A stretch of 64,000 nt of DNA from Pseudoxanthomonas sp. 3HH-4 (GCF_006716465.1 NZ_VFPB01000003.1:186001-250000), one strand, 5' to 3'. Shown: positions 53,876-63,319, counted from the first letter of the stretch. Notes: a model not told the origin generated them from the sequence alone. Program-made: numbers and translations.

Positions 53876-56146
53876 CTAGAGGGCGATGGTCCGCACAGGA
53901 ATGGACTTGGCTGCCGGCGTTCCACTGATCTTGTCGTAATACTCCAGCGGCAGCAGCGGATTGAGCTCGGGGTAGTATCCGGCCACCGCACCACGGGGCA
54001 TGGGGTAGTCCAAAATCGTCAATCCATCCACACGACGCTTGATCCCGTCATCGCTGATGGTTTCCAAGGCCACTTTGGCTTGGGGGTCAAGTCCGCGCGC
54101 GATCCTGTCCTCGGCATTCATGAACAACACCATGCGATCGTTGTAGACCCCGCGGTAGCGATCGTTGTTGCTGTAAATCGTGGTGTTGAACTGATCATGC
54201 GACCTGACGGTGGCCAGACGAAGCATCGTGGGGTCATCCACCACATCGTTGACTTCCAACCCCGGCAGCAGCAGGAAGTTCGCCTTTCCGTTGGGCGTAT
54301 TCCACACCCGGCGGCGCGGCGGCACGTCCAGATGGAACCCGCGAATATCTTGAATTCGCTCGGAGAAATTGCTGTATATCTCCGGATACACCTGAGCGAT
54401 CTTGTCCCGGATAAGATCGTAGTTGTCGATGTAGCTTTCCCACGGCGTATTGCTGTCGGGCAAAGTCGCCATGGCCATTTGGCAGACGATCTCCACTTCT
54501 GGCATGCAGTGCTCGCTGGGCGCATTTAGCACGCCACGCGAAGGCGAGACATTGGACATGGAGTCTTCGATGGTGACGAACTGCTCACCCAACGCCGTGA
54601 TGATGCGCTCCGAACGCGAGACCACCGGAAGAATCAAGGCCTCGCGCCCGTGAACCAGATGGCCTCGATTGAGCTTGGTGGCAATCCCCACCGTAAGGTC
54701 CAGCTTTCGCATCGCATCATATGAGCGCTCGGTATCCGGCACGGCGCGCACAAAGTTGCCGCCCATCCCGATGAATACCTTGGCGGTGCCCGCCATCATC
54801 GCCTCGATGGTCTCCAACGTGTGGTGGCCGTGCTCCCTGGGAGGCTCGAATCCAAATGCATCGCGCACGCGGTCAAGATACGCCTGCGAGGGCTTCTCAT
54901 CGATGCCCACAGTGCGATCGCCTTGAACATTGGAGTGCCCGCGGATCGGCGAGATGCCCGCCCCTGGTCGGCCGAAATTGCCTTTCAGGAAGAGCAGGTT
55001 CGCGATCTGCTGGACCAGACGAGAACCCTCCTGGTGTTGGGTGATCCCCATGCCGTAGCAGATAACGGTGGCGCGCGACTGGATATAGATCTCCGCGCAC
55101 TTGCGAATCTGCGCCTCAGAGATGCCCGACACACGAACCAAGTCCTTCCAGTCGTGGGACATGACCTCTTCACGGATCGCATCGATACCGACCGTGTGCT
55201 CAGCAATGAACGCCTCATCCAGAATCTTCTCGCCCATGGCCTGGCGCTCGAAGATGACTTTCATCATGCCCTTGATCAGCGCCAGGTCGCCGCCGATCTT
55301 GATGTGGACGAATTCGCTGCTGATGGCCATCGATCCGAAGGTGGCCATTTGCAGAAAGTCCTGCGGCTCGGTGAACTTGATGAGCGCACGCTCGGGCATC
55401 GGATTGACTGCCACGATCGGTATGCCCCGTCGCCGCGCTTCGACCAGGTTGGTCATCATCCGGGGAGAGTTGGTGCCGGTGTTCTGACCGATGACGAAAA
55501 TCGCATCAGCATGCTCGAAATCTTCGAGCACGACTGTGCCCTTACCGATCCCGATGGAAGGCGGCAGACCACGGCTGGTAGGCTCGTGGCACATGTTCGA
55601 GCAGTCGGGGAAGTTGTTGGTGCCAAACTCCCGCACGAAGATCGAATACAGGAATGCCGCCTCATTTGGCGTGCGCCCAGAAGTATAGAACTCAGCGTGG
55701 TGCGGGCTGCTCAGCTCCCGCAAATGCTTGCCGATCAACTCGAAAGCGTCGTTCCAGCTGCAGGGCACGTAGTGATCGCTTTGCGCGTCGTAGCGCATGG
55801 GCTCGGTCAATCGCCCCTGCATCTCCAGCCAGTAATCGGACTGTTCCATGAGCTTGGAAACAGAATGCGTGGCGAAAAACTCACGATCGACCCGGAACTT
55901 GGTCGCCTCGAAGGCCAGCGCCTTTACGCCGTTCTCGCAGAACTCCAGCTTCTTCGTGCAATCAGCATCGGGAAATGCGCAGCTGGGGCATTTGAAGCCA
56001 CCATGCTGGTTCATCGCCAACAGCGCTCGGGAGCCCTTGGTTACCACGCTTTGTTCCAGCAGCACCTTGGCCGTGGCAGCTGCAGCGCCCCATCCGCCTG
56101 CTGGCTGATCGTAGGGCTTGTATAGCGGGATCTTCTTCTCAGCCAT
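53876..56146 (-). CDS. ydeP: YdeP-type FdhF-family molybdopterin oxidoreductase
   Basis: 756 residues, close to E. coli YdeP in length and order. MAEKKIPLYKPYDQPAGGWG; a cysteine set C53, C56, C63, C70 (FKCPSCAFPDADC) for an iron-sulfur cluster; EFYTSGRTPNEAAFLYSIF; NNFPDCSNMCHEPTSRGL; ICYGMGITQHQEGSRLVQQI; IRGHSNVQGDRTVG; and a C-terminal molybdopterin dinucleotide-binding domain. YdeP is linked to acid resistance; its substrate is unresolved. It has no signal peptide. Neighbours supply cofactor (moaA, moaB, moeA), sulfuration (fdhD) and a quinol oxidase. Two operator dyads lie 69-103 bp upstream. Confidence 0.9.
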   Translation of the reverse strand: MAEKKIPLYKPYDQPAGGWGAAAATAKVLLEQSVVTKGSRALLAMNQHGGFKCPSCAFPDADCTKKLEFCENGVKALAFEATKFRVDREFFATHSVSKLMEQSDYWLEMQGRLTEPMRYDAQSDHYVPCSWNDAFELIGKHLRELSSPHHAEFYTSGRTPNEAAFLYSIFVREFGTNNFPDCSNMCHEPTSRGLPPSIGIGKGTVVLEDFEHADAIFVIGQNTGTNSPRMMTNLVEARRRGIPIVAVNPMPERALIKFTEPQDFLQMATFGSMAISSEFVHIKIGGDLALIKGMMKVIFERQAMGEKILDEAFIAEHTVGIDAIREEVMSHDWKDLVRVSGISEAQIRKCAEIYIQSRATVICYGMGITQHQEGSRLVQQIANLLFLKGNFGRPGAGISPIRGHSNVQGDRTVGIDEKPSQAYLDRVRDAFGFEPPREHGHHTLETIEAMMAGTAKVFIGMGGNFVRAVPDTERSYDAMRKLDLTVGIATKLNRGHLVHGREALILPVVSRSERIITALGEQFVTIEDSMSNVSPSRGVLNAPSEHCMPEVEIVCQMAMATLPDSNTPWESYIDNYDLIRDKIAQVYPEIYSNFSERIQDIRGFHLDVPPRRRVWNTPNGKANFLLLPGLEVNDVVDDPTMLRLATVRSHDQFNTTIYSNNDRYRGVYNDRMVLFMNAEDRIARGLDPQAKVALETISDDGIKRRVDGLTILDYPMPRGAVAGYYPELNPLLPLEYYDKISGTPAAKSIPVRTIAL

Positions 56147-56214
56147 GGCGCTCGCACTCCCAAGAAGTCAGCTGGCGTTTCGAAAGTAGATCACGCTATC
56201 TGACTGATCACCAT

Positions 56215-56249
56215 AGACATTTTGTCCGCGCGCCACGGACAAAATGTCC
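56215..56249. promoter_or_regulatory. Paired operator sites upstream of ydeP
   Basis: AGACA-TTT-TGTCC (56215-56227) and GGACA-AAA-TGTCC (56237-56249), centres 22 bp apart; the second is a perfect dyad. No convincing sigma-54 -24/-12 element lies between them and ydeP. Confidence 0.75.
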
Positions 56250-56275
56250 ATCCTCAACCCTTTAAGACGCGCGCT

Positions 56276-57169
56276 CTACGTCAGCACATGGCCTTGGGGT
56301 TCGGCAGGTGAAGGCAGATCAGCGTGCCCCAGAATGGCGAGCATTTCGCGCTCGACGGTTCGCCGCATGGCATACAGCGGCAGCGCATTGGGCTCCAAGC
56401 TAAATGGGTCTTCCAACTGATGGCCTAGCGCGTCCAAGCCGAAGAAGGTGTAGGCCACCAGCAAAACCGGCACCAGCGTCCACCACCCCAGCGAACCAGC
56501 TAGGGCAAAGGGAAGCGTCAGGCAAAAGACCAACGCGGTGCGGTGCAGCAATAGCGAGTAGGAAAAGGGGACCGGGGTCGACAGGATCCGTTCGCAGCCG
56601 CCTTGCACGTGCGCCAGTTGGGTCAGCTGCACTTCCAGCACTGAATACAGAATTGAACCGATCTTCTGCTGTTGCTGTAGTTCGAGAAAATACCGACCAA
56701 GCCCTTGGAGCACGTCATTGGTCGGATTGGGCCGGCCGGGCGTGGCCACCGGTAGCCAAAGGGAGATGGCCGCCTCCTCATTGGCACCCCGCAGCCGAGC
56801 CGCCAAGCCCGCAGTGAATGCGCACAACGATCGCCCCACATGCTCTCGCTCGTCCTTCCCCTGTAGCGAGATCTGTCGCGCCAAACTGCGGCAGGCCACG
56901 ATCAGCTCTCCCCACAGCTCCCTGCCTTCCCACCACCGCGCATAGCAGGCGTTGTTGCGGAAGCTCATGAACACCGACAAGGCGATGCCGATCAGGGTGA
57001 AGGGGATGAAGCTCATCTTGGCGAAAATTCCAGGATGCTCAGAAGAAGCCAAGACGGCAATGACACTGACTACGGCAATGGTAAACAAGCGCCTTGAGAT
57101 GCGAGGCAGGATCGAACCGTTGATCGCAAAGACGATGTCGTTGAACGTGGGCTGCCGCTTGGTAATCAT
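56276..57169 (-). CDS. Bestrophin-family channel protein
   Basis: A 297-residue membrane protein of the bestrophin/UPF0187 family: MITKRQPTFNDIVFAINGSI, LPRISRRLF, FTLIGIALSVFMSFRNNACY and ARWWEGRELWGELIVACRSL are the diagnostic blocks. Prokaryotic bestrophins form pentameric ion channels. I use the ATG at 57167-57169 because related proteins begin at MI-x-R; a GTG at 57223, overlapping the moeA stop, is an alternative. It is the last gene of the MFS-CDF-moaB-moeA unit. Confidence 0.85.
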   Translation of the reverse strand: MITKRQPTFNDIVFAINGSILPRISRRLFTIAVVSVIAVLASSEHPGIFAKMSFIPFTLIGIALSVFMSFRNNACYARWWEGRELWGELIVACRSLARQISLQGKDEREHVGRSLCAFTAGLAARLRGANEEAAISLWLPVATPGRPNPTNDVLQGLGRYFLELQQQQKIGSILYSVLEVQLTQLAHVQGGCERILSTPVPFSYSLLLHRTALVFCLTLPFALAGSLGWWTLVPVLLVAYTFFGLDALGHQLEDPFSLEPNALPLYAMRRTVEREMLAILGHADLPSPAEPQGHVLT

Positions 57170-57222
57170 CTGGGTATGCTCGGTTGAACCTCGGATGCTC
57201 CAAACCTCGGAAAGGTGATGCA

Positions 57223-58410
57223 CTAGAACTCGAGAACCTCGACACAGCCGCCCATCTGAACCGGATCGGCTTTGCTGGGCCGGCGAATGAGAACATCTGC
57301 CTGAGCCAGTGCACGTTGCGCGCTACTGTCCTGCTCAGGCAGCGGCAGCACGCGGCCCTCATACCAAAGGGCGCGAACAAACGTCTCGCGCTCATGGCCC
57401 GCCGCCATTTCCAGTGCCAACCCTGCCTGTATCCAGCGCAGTGCATCGGCCATGCGACCACCACCCAACCGCATCAGAAGCGGGGCCAGGAACAACCGAG
57501 CAGTAACCAGCGCGCTGGAAGGATTACCCGGCAGGCCGAGCACCAGTTTCCCACCCGCACGGCCTAGCCAAACCGGCTTGCCAGGCTTGATGGCCACTTT
57601 GGAGAAGATCAGCTCTAGGCCATGCGGATGAAACATGGCCTTGGCGAAATCTCGTTCCCCCACCGATGCTCCGCCTGCCACGACCACCAGGTCGGCCTTT
57701 TCAAGCGCACCCCCTGCGGCACGTTCAAGGATGTCGAGCACATCGGGCAGCAGAACGCGACCAATGCATACCCCACCCCATTGCTCAACGAGTGCGGCGA
57801 CGCCGAAGGACACACTCTCAGGCACCCCCAGCTCGCTTTCACGCGCCGTGCCAGGCGCGCACAGCTCATCACCCAGCCCCAGCACAATCACGCGGGGACG
57901 CAGATGCACGTCAACGCGTGCACGATCGGCCCCGGCTGCCGCAACCACCGCGCGCGCGTCGAGTCGGGTGCCAGCGATCAGCAGCATGTCGCCTCGCCGG
58001 AAATCACTCCCTTGCGCGCGGATGTGGCGCCCTGAACCCACGGCCTGCTCAAAGATCGCCTCCCCTGCCTTCTCGTGCACCTGCTCCTGGATAACGACCC
58101 GGTCCAGATCTTCGGACACGCTAGCCCCGGTAAAGATGCGCGCGCAGCTTCCTCGGGGCACGTCCGGGGCCGGGCTACCACCGGCATAGCAGGTGGTCGC
58201 AACCGGGAGACGGACCGGAAGGATAGCCAGATCGGCCTCTCGCACCGCATAGCCGTCCATGGCGGAGACGCGCTGCCTGGGCGAGTCCACATGCGCATGC
58301 ACATCCCGTGCAAGGACTCGCCCGCAGGCCTGCGACAAGGGAGTGGACTCGATCCCGGTGCGCTCGTGCAGTCCTGCGATCAGCGAACACGCGTGCTCAA
58401 AATCGATCAT
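57223..58410 (-). CDS. moeA: Molybdopterin molybdenumtransferase MoeA
   Basis: 395 residues. RVSAMDGYAVREADL, RIFTGASVSEDLDRVVIQE, VVVAGGASVGERDFAKAM and KPGKPVWLGRAGGKLVLGLP, GNPSSALV are hallmark MoeA blocks. Inserts molybdate into adenylated molybdopterin. The ATG follows GGAGAAAG; moaB ends 15 bp upstream. The cofactor is needed by the YdeP-type enzyme nearby. Confidence 0.95.
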   Translation of the reverse strand: MIDFEHACSLIAGLHERTGIESTPLSQACGRVLARDVHAHVDSPRQRVSAMDGYAVREADLAILPVRLPVATTCYAGGSPAPDVPRGSCARIFTGASVSEDLDRVVIQEQVHEKAGEAIFEQAVGSGRHIRAQGSDFRRGDMLLIAGTRLDARAVVAAAGADRARVDVHLRPRVIVLGLGDELCAPGTARESELGVPESVSFGVAALVEQWGGVCIGRVLLPDVLDILERAAGGALEKADLVVVAGGASVGERDFAKAMFHPHGLELIFSKVAIKPGKPVWLGRAGGKLVLGLPGNPSSALVTARLFLAPLLMRLGGGRMADALRWIQAGLALEMAAGHERETFVRALWYEGRVLPLPEQDSSAQRALAQADVLIRRPSKADPVQMGGCVEVLEF

Positions 58411-58425
58411 GAGCTTTCTCCAGCG

Positions 58426-58962
58426 TCACACATCTAGCTCACGCAGCCGGGGAATGTGGCCCGCAATGGAGCAAGGCCGATATCGGCTGTCCAACTCCAA
58501 CACCAAGACCTTGTCCCATCCATCGCGGCATGCACCGGCCGATCCCGGCAGACAGAAAATGAAGGTGTCTCCCACCTGGCCGGCGAACGCGCGAGATTGC
58601 AGGGTGGACACGCCCACCGTGGCCAGACTGGCTAGGTGAAACAGGACGGAGAACCCATCCATCTCCTTGCGAAGCAACGGCCTAACGGCCTCCACGGTTA
58701 CGTCCCTGGGACTAAAACCGGTGCCTCCCGTGGTCAAGATGACATCGATCTCGGCGTTATCGGCCCAGGTCAACACCTGATCCTGTATCTGCTGGATGTC
58801 ATCGCGCACCAACGCGCGCTCCATCAGTCGATGTCCCGCATCGGCAAGCCGGCCAGCCAGCAGCGAACCAGAACTATCCGTGTCCCGGGTGCGGGTGTCT
58901 GAGATGGTCAGCACAGCGACTTGCAAGGCGTTGAATGGCAACTGGCTATCTATTCCTGGCAT
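58426..58962 (-). CDS. moaB: Molybdopterin adenylyltransferase-like MoaB
   Basis: A 178-residue MogA/MoaB-fold protein: VAVLTISDTRTRDTDSSG, DVILTTGGTGFSPRDVTVEA and FCLPGSAGACRDGWDKVLVLE. Adenylates molybdopterin before MoeA acts, or is an inactive structural relative as in E. coli. The ATG at 58962 lies eight bases after the CDF stop; a TTG at 58974 would overlap it by four. Confidence 0.9.
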   Translation of the reverse strand: MPGIDSQLPFNALQVAVLTISDTRTRDTDSSGSLLAGRLADAGHRLMERALVRDDIQQIQDQVLTWADNAEIDVILTTGGTGFSPRDVTVEAVRPLLRKEMDGFSVLFHLASLATVGVSTLQSRAFAGQVGDTFIFCLPGSAGACRDGWDKVLVLELDSRYRPCSIAGHIPRLRELDV

Positions 58963-58970
58963 AAAAGGAT

Positions 58971-59954
58971 TCAAGGGTCGATATCGCCGAACCGATGGCG
59001 AACAGCGGAGTGGAATTGGTGCAAGGTCTGCGGTTTGACAAACAACGCGATGACATCCGGGTGCAGCGACTTCACCTGAGCCTCAATCGAGGCCACGCAT
59101 ACTTCAACTTGCGATACCGACAGCGTGGGCTCGAAGGCGATACTCAAAGCGACCAGGGATTGGTTGGGGGAGAGCTGGGCAGTCAAGGCGCTGTTGGCCG
59201 ATAGCACGCCCGGTTGCTGGGCGGCGATACGGCAGATTGCTTCTACCAATGCCGGTGGGGCGCGCTCTCCGATCAGCAGACTCTTGCTCTCCACGGCCAA
59301 CAACCCGGCAATGATCGCCAAGACCAGCCCGATCAAGATGGACGCCACTCCATCGAGCATGGGAAGCCCCAAACGCTCCGACAGGTAGATGCCCAGCGCT
59401 GCAATCACGATACCCACCAATGCCGCAGAGTCTTCAAACAGCACCATGAAGGCAGGTGGATCCTTGCTCTTGCGAAATGCCTCCCAGAAGCCCTGCCCAC
59501 CCCTGACCTGGGAGAAACCTTTCCAGGCCACCCACCACGAATAGGCTTCGAACACGAACGAAAAGCCCAACACGACATAGGTGATCTGGACGTTCTCCAC
59601 GGGGTCAGGCGCCATGACATGGCGCACACCTTGATAGATCGAGACGCCCGCCCCTACCGAGAAAAGCAACAAGGCAACGATGAAGCTCCAGAAATACAGC
59701 TCACGTCCATACCCGAACGGATGCATGAGATTGGGTCGCTTCTCCGACTGCCGATACCCATACAGCAGGAGCACCTCGTTGCCCGTGTCCACAACCGAGT
59801 GAATGGCCTCGCTGAGCATGGCCGAACTGCCGGTCATCACCGCAGCAACAATCTTGGTCAGCGCCACGGCTAGGTTGCCCGCCAAGGCGGCATACACCGT
59901 GCGGCGGGAAGTGATGCCGGCCTTGGAGTTGGATTGGGCTGCTAGCTGGGTCAT
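58971..59954 (-). CDS. Cation diffusion facilitator family transporter
   Basis: 327 residues, six membrane helices and a C-terminal cytoplasmic domain. MTGSSAMLSEAIHSVVDTGN carries the S-x-x-HSxxD(T) metal-site signature of CDF helix II, and DSAALVGIVIAALGIYLSER gives the paired helix V Asp. It exports a divalent metal (Zn, Fe or Mn; not resolvable here) against protons. It lies between the MFS transporter and moaB in one leftward unit. Confidence 0.85.
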   Translation of the reverse strand: MTQLAAQSNSKAGITSRRTVYAALAGNLAVALTKIVAAVMTGSSAMLSEAIHSVVDTGNEVLLLYGYRQSEKRPNLMHPFGYGRELYFWSFIVALLLFSVGAGVSIYQGVRHVMAPDPVENVQITYVVLGFSFVFEAYSWWVAWKGFSQVRGGQGFWEAFRKSKDPPAFMVLFEDSAALVGIVIAALGIYLSERLGLPMLDGVASILIGLVLAIIAGLLAVESKSLLIGERAPPALVEAICRIAAQQPGVLSANSALTAQLSPNQSLVALSIAFEPTLSVSQVEVCVASIEAQVKSLHPDVIALFVKPQTLHQFHSAVRHRFGDIDP

Positions 59955-60003
59955 AGAATGGACTCAAGGTTGGCGCTGCGTGGCCACGGTGCCAGCGGCA
60001 CCG

Positions 60004-61638
60004 TCAGGCCAGCAATGCTGCAGCCTTCTCAACGGTTTCAAACACCCCCCAGCAAATGGGAATACCCACCGCGATCCATGCCAGGGCCAGCCTTCCGCGA
60101 ACCGGATTGACAGCCTCACCTCCAATCAAGCCCAGGACACCCGTTGACCCCACGCTCTTGGTTGCCACCCCTTCCGACGCCGCGCTCATGTGGAACCGCG
60201 GGTTCACGGGCCGGATCAGCAGGTTGAGTAGGAAACCCAGCACGAGCAGCCCAGCCAACGTCCAATAGATTGGCTGGTAGACATCGCCTCCTTGCGCACC
60301 CGCGGCAATACGTGCATCGCGTATTGAGGTAACCAAGTAAGGACCCACGATGCCGGCAGTGGACCATGCCGTGAGCAAGCGTCCGTGGATCGCACCCACG
60401 AACCGCGTTCCAAACGTATCAGCCAGATAGGCAGGCACCGTGGCAAAGCCGCCGCCATACATCGAGGCACAGATGCAGAACACCAGGATATACAACGCGA
60501 TCGGACCGCCAACCAGCGACGGCGCCGCGATGCCATAGAGCAATGCACCCAAGCCTGTCATCACGGCATAGGTGAGCTTTCTACCCAGTTTGTCTGAGGA
60601 GCTTGCCCACAGAAACCGTCCGCCAATATTGAACAGACTGATGACCCCCACAAAGCCCGCGCCGATGGCGCCGGCGGCCACGCGCTCAGCATCACCAAAC
60701 TGGGAGAATGCGAGATCCGGCAACGCGATCAGCTTTCCACCGAAGATCTCCTGGAGCATTGGCGAAGCCATGCCGATAATGCCGATGGAGGCGGAGACAT
60801 TGAGAAACAGCACCAGCCAAATCAGCCAGAACTGAGGCGTGCGATGCGCATCCTTCAAATGGACATCGAACTGGCTGCTAGCCACGGCTGCGGGCGGCGT
60901 CCACCCCGCCGGGGCCCAGCCTGGAGCGGGAATGCGATAGCCCAGCGCACCGGCCATGGTGAATGCCAAATACAGCACGGCCAAGATCAGCAGCGTTTGC
61001 CAAACACCCACCTGCGTGGCATCGGCGAACTTCTCCATGAGGATCGTCGCCAAAGGACTGCCGATCATGGCGCCTCCACCAAAGCCCATGATGGCCATGC
61101 CCGTGGCCATGCCGCGACGGTCTGGAAACCACTTGATCAGCGTTGAGACTGGGGAAATGTAGCCAAGACCCAATCCGATACCGCCTATCAGGCCCGTGCC
61201 AAACCACAACAACCAAAGTTGATGTATGTAGACGCCCAATGCACCGAGCAGCAGACCACCGGACCAGCAACAGGACGCCACTACACCGGCCTTGCGCGGC
61301 CCTACCCGTTCCAGCCACCCGCCCCAAAGCGCGGCCGCCGCGCCAAGCACGACGAAGAAGATCGAATAGGTCCACACCAGATCACTCACTCTCCAATCGC
61401 AGGTGCTAGTGGTGAGTGCATCAAGAAGCGTCATGTCCGGGCATGCAGCAGGCTCTGAGAGGCCGATGGCCCTGGACAGGGGCAGCCAGAAGACACTGAA
61501 CCCATACGCCATGCCGATGCACAGATGCATCGCCAGCGCACAAGGGGGAACAAGCCATCGATTGAAGCCAGGTCGTGCAACGCTACGGGACTTGTCCAGA
61601 AACCCAACGGTGGCCCCACTGTTGGCTGCCTTCTCCAT
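60004..61638 (-). CDS. OFA-family MFS transporter (oxalate/formate antiporter-like)
   Basis: 544 residues, 12 helices. The first helix block (PPCALAMHLCIGMAYGFSVF), GLIGGIGLGLGYISPVSTLIKW, FPDRRGMATGMAIMGFGGGA and the second-half ISLFNIGGRFLWASSSDKLGRK are typical of OxlT-type carriers. Probably moves a small carboxylate such as formate, which would fit a formate-dehydrogenase-like neighbour, but the substrate is unproven. The ATG at 61636-61638 follows GGGAGGAG. Operator dyads and a sigma-54-like -24 element lie upstream. Confidence 0.85.
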   Translation of the reverse strand: MEKAANSGATVGFLDKSRSVARPGFNRWLVPPCALAMHLCIGMAYGFSVFWLPLSRAIGLSEPAACPDMTLLDALTTSTCDWRVSDLVWTYSIFFVVLGAAAALWGGWLERVGPRKAGVVASCCWSGGLLLGALGVYIHQLWLLWFGTGLIGGIGLGLGYISPVSTLIKWFPDRRGMATGMAIMGFGGGAMIGSPLATILMEKFADATQVGVWQTLLILAVLYLAFTMAGALGYRIPAPGWAPAGWTPPAAVASSQFDVHLKDAHRTPQFWLIWLVLFLNVSASIGIIGMASPMLQEIFGGKLIALPDLAFSQFGDAERVAAGAIGAGFVGVISLFNIGGRFLWASSSDKLGRKLTYAVMTGLGALLYGIAAPSLVGGPIALYILVFCICASMYGGGFATVPAYLADTFGTRFVGAIHGRLLTAWSTAGIVGPYLVTSIRDARIAAGAQGGDVYQPIYWTLAGLLVLGFLLNLLIRPVNPRFHMSAASEGVATKSVGSTGVLGLIGGEAVNPVRGRLALAWIAVGIPICWGVFETVEKAAALLA

Positions 61639-61685
61639 ACATCTCCTCCCAAAGACTGCTGGTATCGACATTGGCCCATGACGTG

Positions 61686-61701
61686 ATGGACCTGCGTGCC
61701 A
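61686..61701 (-). promoter_or_regulatory. Degenerate sigma-54-like promoter of MFS operon
   Basis: Minus strand TGGCACG-CAGG-TCCAT: a perfect -24 element but a poor -12 (TCCAT instead of TTGCW). The position, about 50 bp before the MFS start and about 40 bp downstream of an operator pair, mirrors the ndh promoter. May be weak or fortuitous. Confidence 0.4.
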
Positions 61702-61740
61702 GTAATGTTGTTGGCCCGCGGAACGCTACCACCGCGTTAA

Positions 61741-61775
61741 AGACAGAATGTCCGGACAAGATGGACAGAATGTCC
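61741..61775. promoter_or_regulatory. Paired operator sites between MFS operon and fdhD
   Basis: AGACA-GAA-TGTCC (61741-61753) and GGACA-GAA-TGTCC (61763-61775), centres 22 bp apart, with the same half-sites as at three other island promoters. A partial GGACA half-site sits between them. Confidence 0.75.
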
Positions 61776-61856
61776 GTCCGGAAGCGCTACTTTCGTAGCG
61801 GCGTTGCGAGAGGATTTACGGTCTGATCCGGAAAGGTCTATCCTCATCCGGCTCGC

Positions 61857-61869
61857 CGACAGTTTGTCC
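61857..61869. promoter_or_regulatory. Single operator-like site upstream of fdhD
   Basis: CGACA-GTT-TGTCC, a third copy of the dyad in this divergent region, 66-78 bp before fdhD. It may serve fdhD while the pair at 61741 serves the MFS operon. Confidence 0.55.
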
Positions 61870-61934
61870 GCAAATGTTCCAATGGCCAGAGGATGCGAAG
61901 GCCGCGGTGCCGTGGGGTGAATCAGGGTGAAGGC

Positions 61935-62759
61935 ATGATGTGCGCAACCAACACCGAGTCGATCACCAGGTATGCACAACGCCCGATCGTGCGTGTGCAG
62001 GGCGATGCGAGCGCCAACACAAGTGATAAGGTCGCAGAGGAAGTCCCTATCGCCATGCTCTACAACGATCGTTCCTATGCCGTGATGATGGCCACGCCTG
62101 GCGATCTGGACGATTTTGCGCTGGGCTTCTCGTTGACCGAAGGATTGATCAGCCATCCAGATCAGCTGCTGGATGTCAAAACCAAGGACTATGTCGAAGG
62201 GATTTCCCTTTCCATGCGTGTGGCCGAACAAGCGCCCGTCAACGCCCTGTCTACCGACGACCAAAGATTGCTTCCTGGTCGCAGCGGATGCGGCATCTGT
62301 GGCACACGCCAACTCGAAGATCTCGTCAGGCAGCCCGCCCCTCTTGCCAAGGTGCGCTCATTCTCCGCGCAGGCATTGCGCCATGCACTGGAGACACTCA
62401 GTCAGCACCAGCCTATCAACGATGCCACCGGCTCAATGCATGCGGCAGCCTGGGCCGATACGAACGGCAACATTCAGCTCACGCGCGAGGATGTGGGGCG
62501 GCACAACGCCTTGGACAAGCTTATCGGCGCACTCACGCGCGAGGGTATCAACCCCAACGACGGCTTCTTGCTCATATCCAGCCGAGCCAGTTATGAAATG
62601 ATCGCCAAGGCGGCCAGTGCGGGGGTAAGCATGATCGCGGCAATTTCTGCCCCCACGGCCCTGGCGATCGACTTGGCCCGTGGCGCAGGGATATGTCTCA
62701 TCGGATTTTCCCGCCCTCAACGCTACAACATCTACACCTATCCCGAGCGCCTGACATGA
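61935..62759 (+). CDS. fdhD: Formate dehydrogenase accessory sulfurtransferase FdhD
   Basis: 274 residues. EVPIAMLYNDRSYAVMMATP, DDFALGFSLTEGLI, the catalytic SGCGICGT loop (CxxC), DVGRHNALDKLIGAL and SAPTALAIDLA are FdhD blocks. It transfers sulfur to the molybdenum cofactor of formate-dehydrogenase-type enzymes, here most likely the YdeP-type protein. The ATG at 61935 (a second ATG follows) has GTGAAGG upstream. It overlaps the MscS gene by ATGA. Confidence 0.95.
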   Translation: MMCATNTESITRYAQRPIVRVQGDASANTSDKVAEEVPIAMLYNDRSYAVMMATPGDLDDFALGFSLTEGLISHPDQLLDVKTKDYVEGISLSMRVAEQAPVNALSTDDQRLLPGRSGCGICGTRQLEDLVRQPAPLAKVRSFSAQALRHALETLSQHQPINDATGSMHAAAWADTNGNIQLTREDVGRHNALDKLIGALTREGINPNDGFLLISSRASYEMIAKAASAGVSMIAAISAPTALAIDLARGAGICLIGFSRPQRYNIYTYPERLT

Positions 62760-63319
62760 CTGCGCGCCTCGAACTGCCCAACCTAGCTGGGAAGACAAGC
62801 TCCTTGCTGGACCCAAGCTCCCTAGCCGGCGCGATCATCATAGGCATCGTGGCGCTCTGCGTTTGTGCAACGCTGGCGTGGTTCACACGAAGGGCGGCCA
62901 AGCGCTTAGAGCACCGCCTTTCAGATGTGACCGTGTTGCAGTTCGCCAGCGTCTTTGTGCAGATGCTGATCTATCTCTTCGGCATCGCCGCATTCGCGCA
63001 CGTCGTGCCAGAACTTCGCGCCTTGGGCACCGCCCTGCTGGCGGGAGCGAGCATTATCTCCGTGGTGCTTGGACTGGCTGCGCAAGACACGTTGGGCAAC
63101 CTCATCGCCGGCTTTTCCCTCGTGGCCTCCAAAGCCATCCGGGTGGGCGATGATGTGCGAATTTATTCACCGGTTGGCACCATTTCAGCAAGCGTGAAGG
63201 AAATTTCCTTAGGGTTCACTTCCCTGATAGACGAGGAGTCCAACGAGGTTGTTATCCCAAACGGTGTGATCATGAGCGGTGCTGTGGTTCGTGTAGTCAA
63301 TGCCCCGAAGAAGGGATGA
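62756..63319 (+). CDS. Small MscS-family mechanosensitive channel
   Basis: A 187-residue protein with about three helices: AIIIGIVALCVCATLAWFTR, FASVFVQMLIYLFGIAAFAH and the pore helix LLAGASIISVVLGLAAQDTL. GNLIAGFSLVASKAIRVGDD begins the beta domain, which ends early after EVVIPNGVIMSGAVVRVVN. It is shorter than E. coli MscS (286) and lacks the C-terminal alpha/beta domain. The ATG overlaps the fdhD stop (ATGA), so it is co-translated. A longer upstream frame runs inside fdhD and is rejected. Confidence 0.85.
   Translation: MTARLELPNLAGKTSSLLDPSSLAGAIIIGIVALCVCATLAWFTRRAAKRLEHRLSDVTVLQFASVFVQMLIYLFGIAAFAHVVPELRALGTALLAGASIISVVLGLAAQDTLGNLIAGFSLVASKAIRVGDDVRIYSPVGTISASVKEISLGFTSLIDEESNEVVIPNGVIMSGAVVRVVNAPKKG

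Noticed and set aside
54821..56125. 434-codon plus-strand frame
   Set aside because: Entirely antisense to ydeP, whose family motifs are unambiguous; high-G+C genes commonly leave such open shadow frames.
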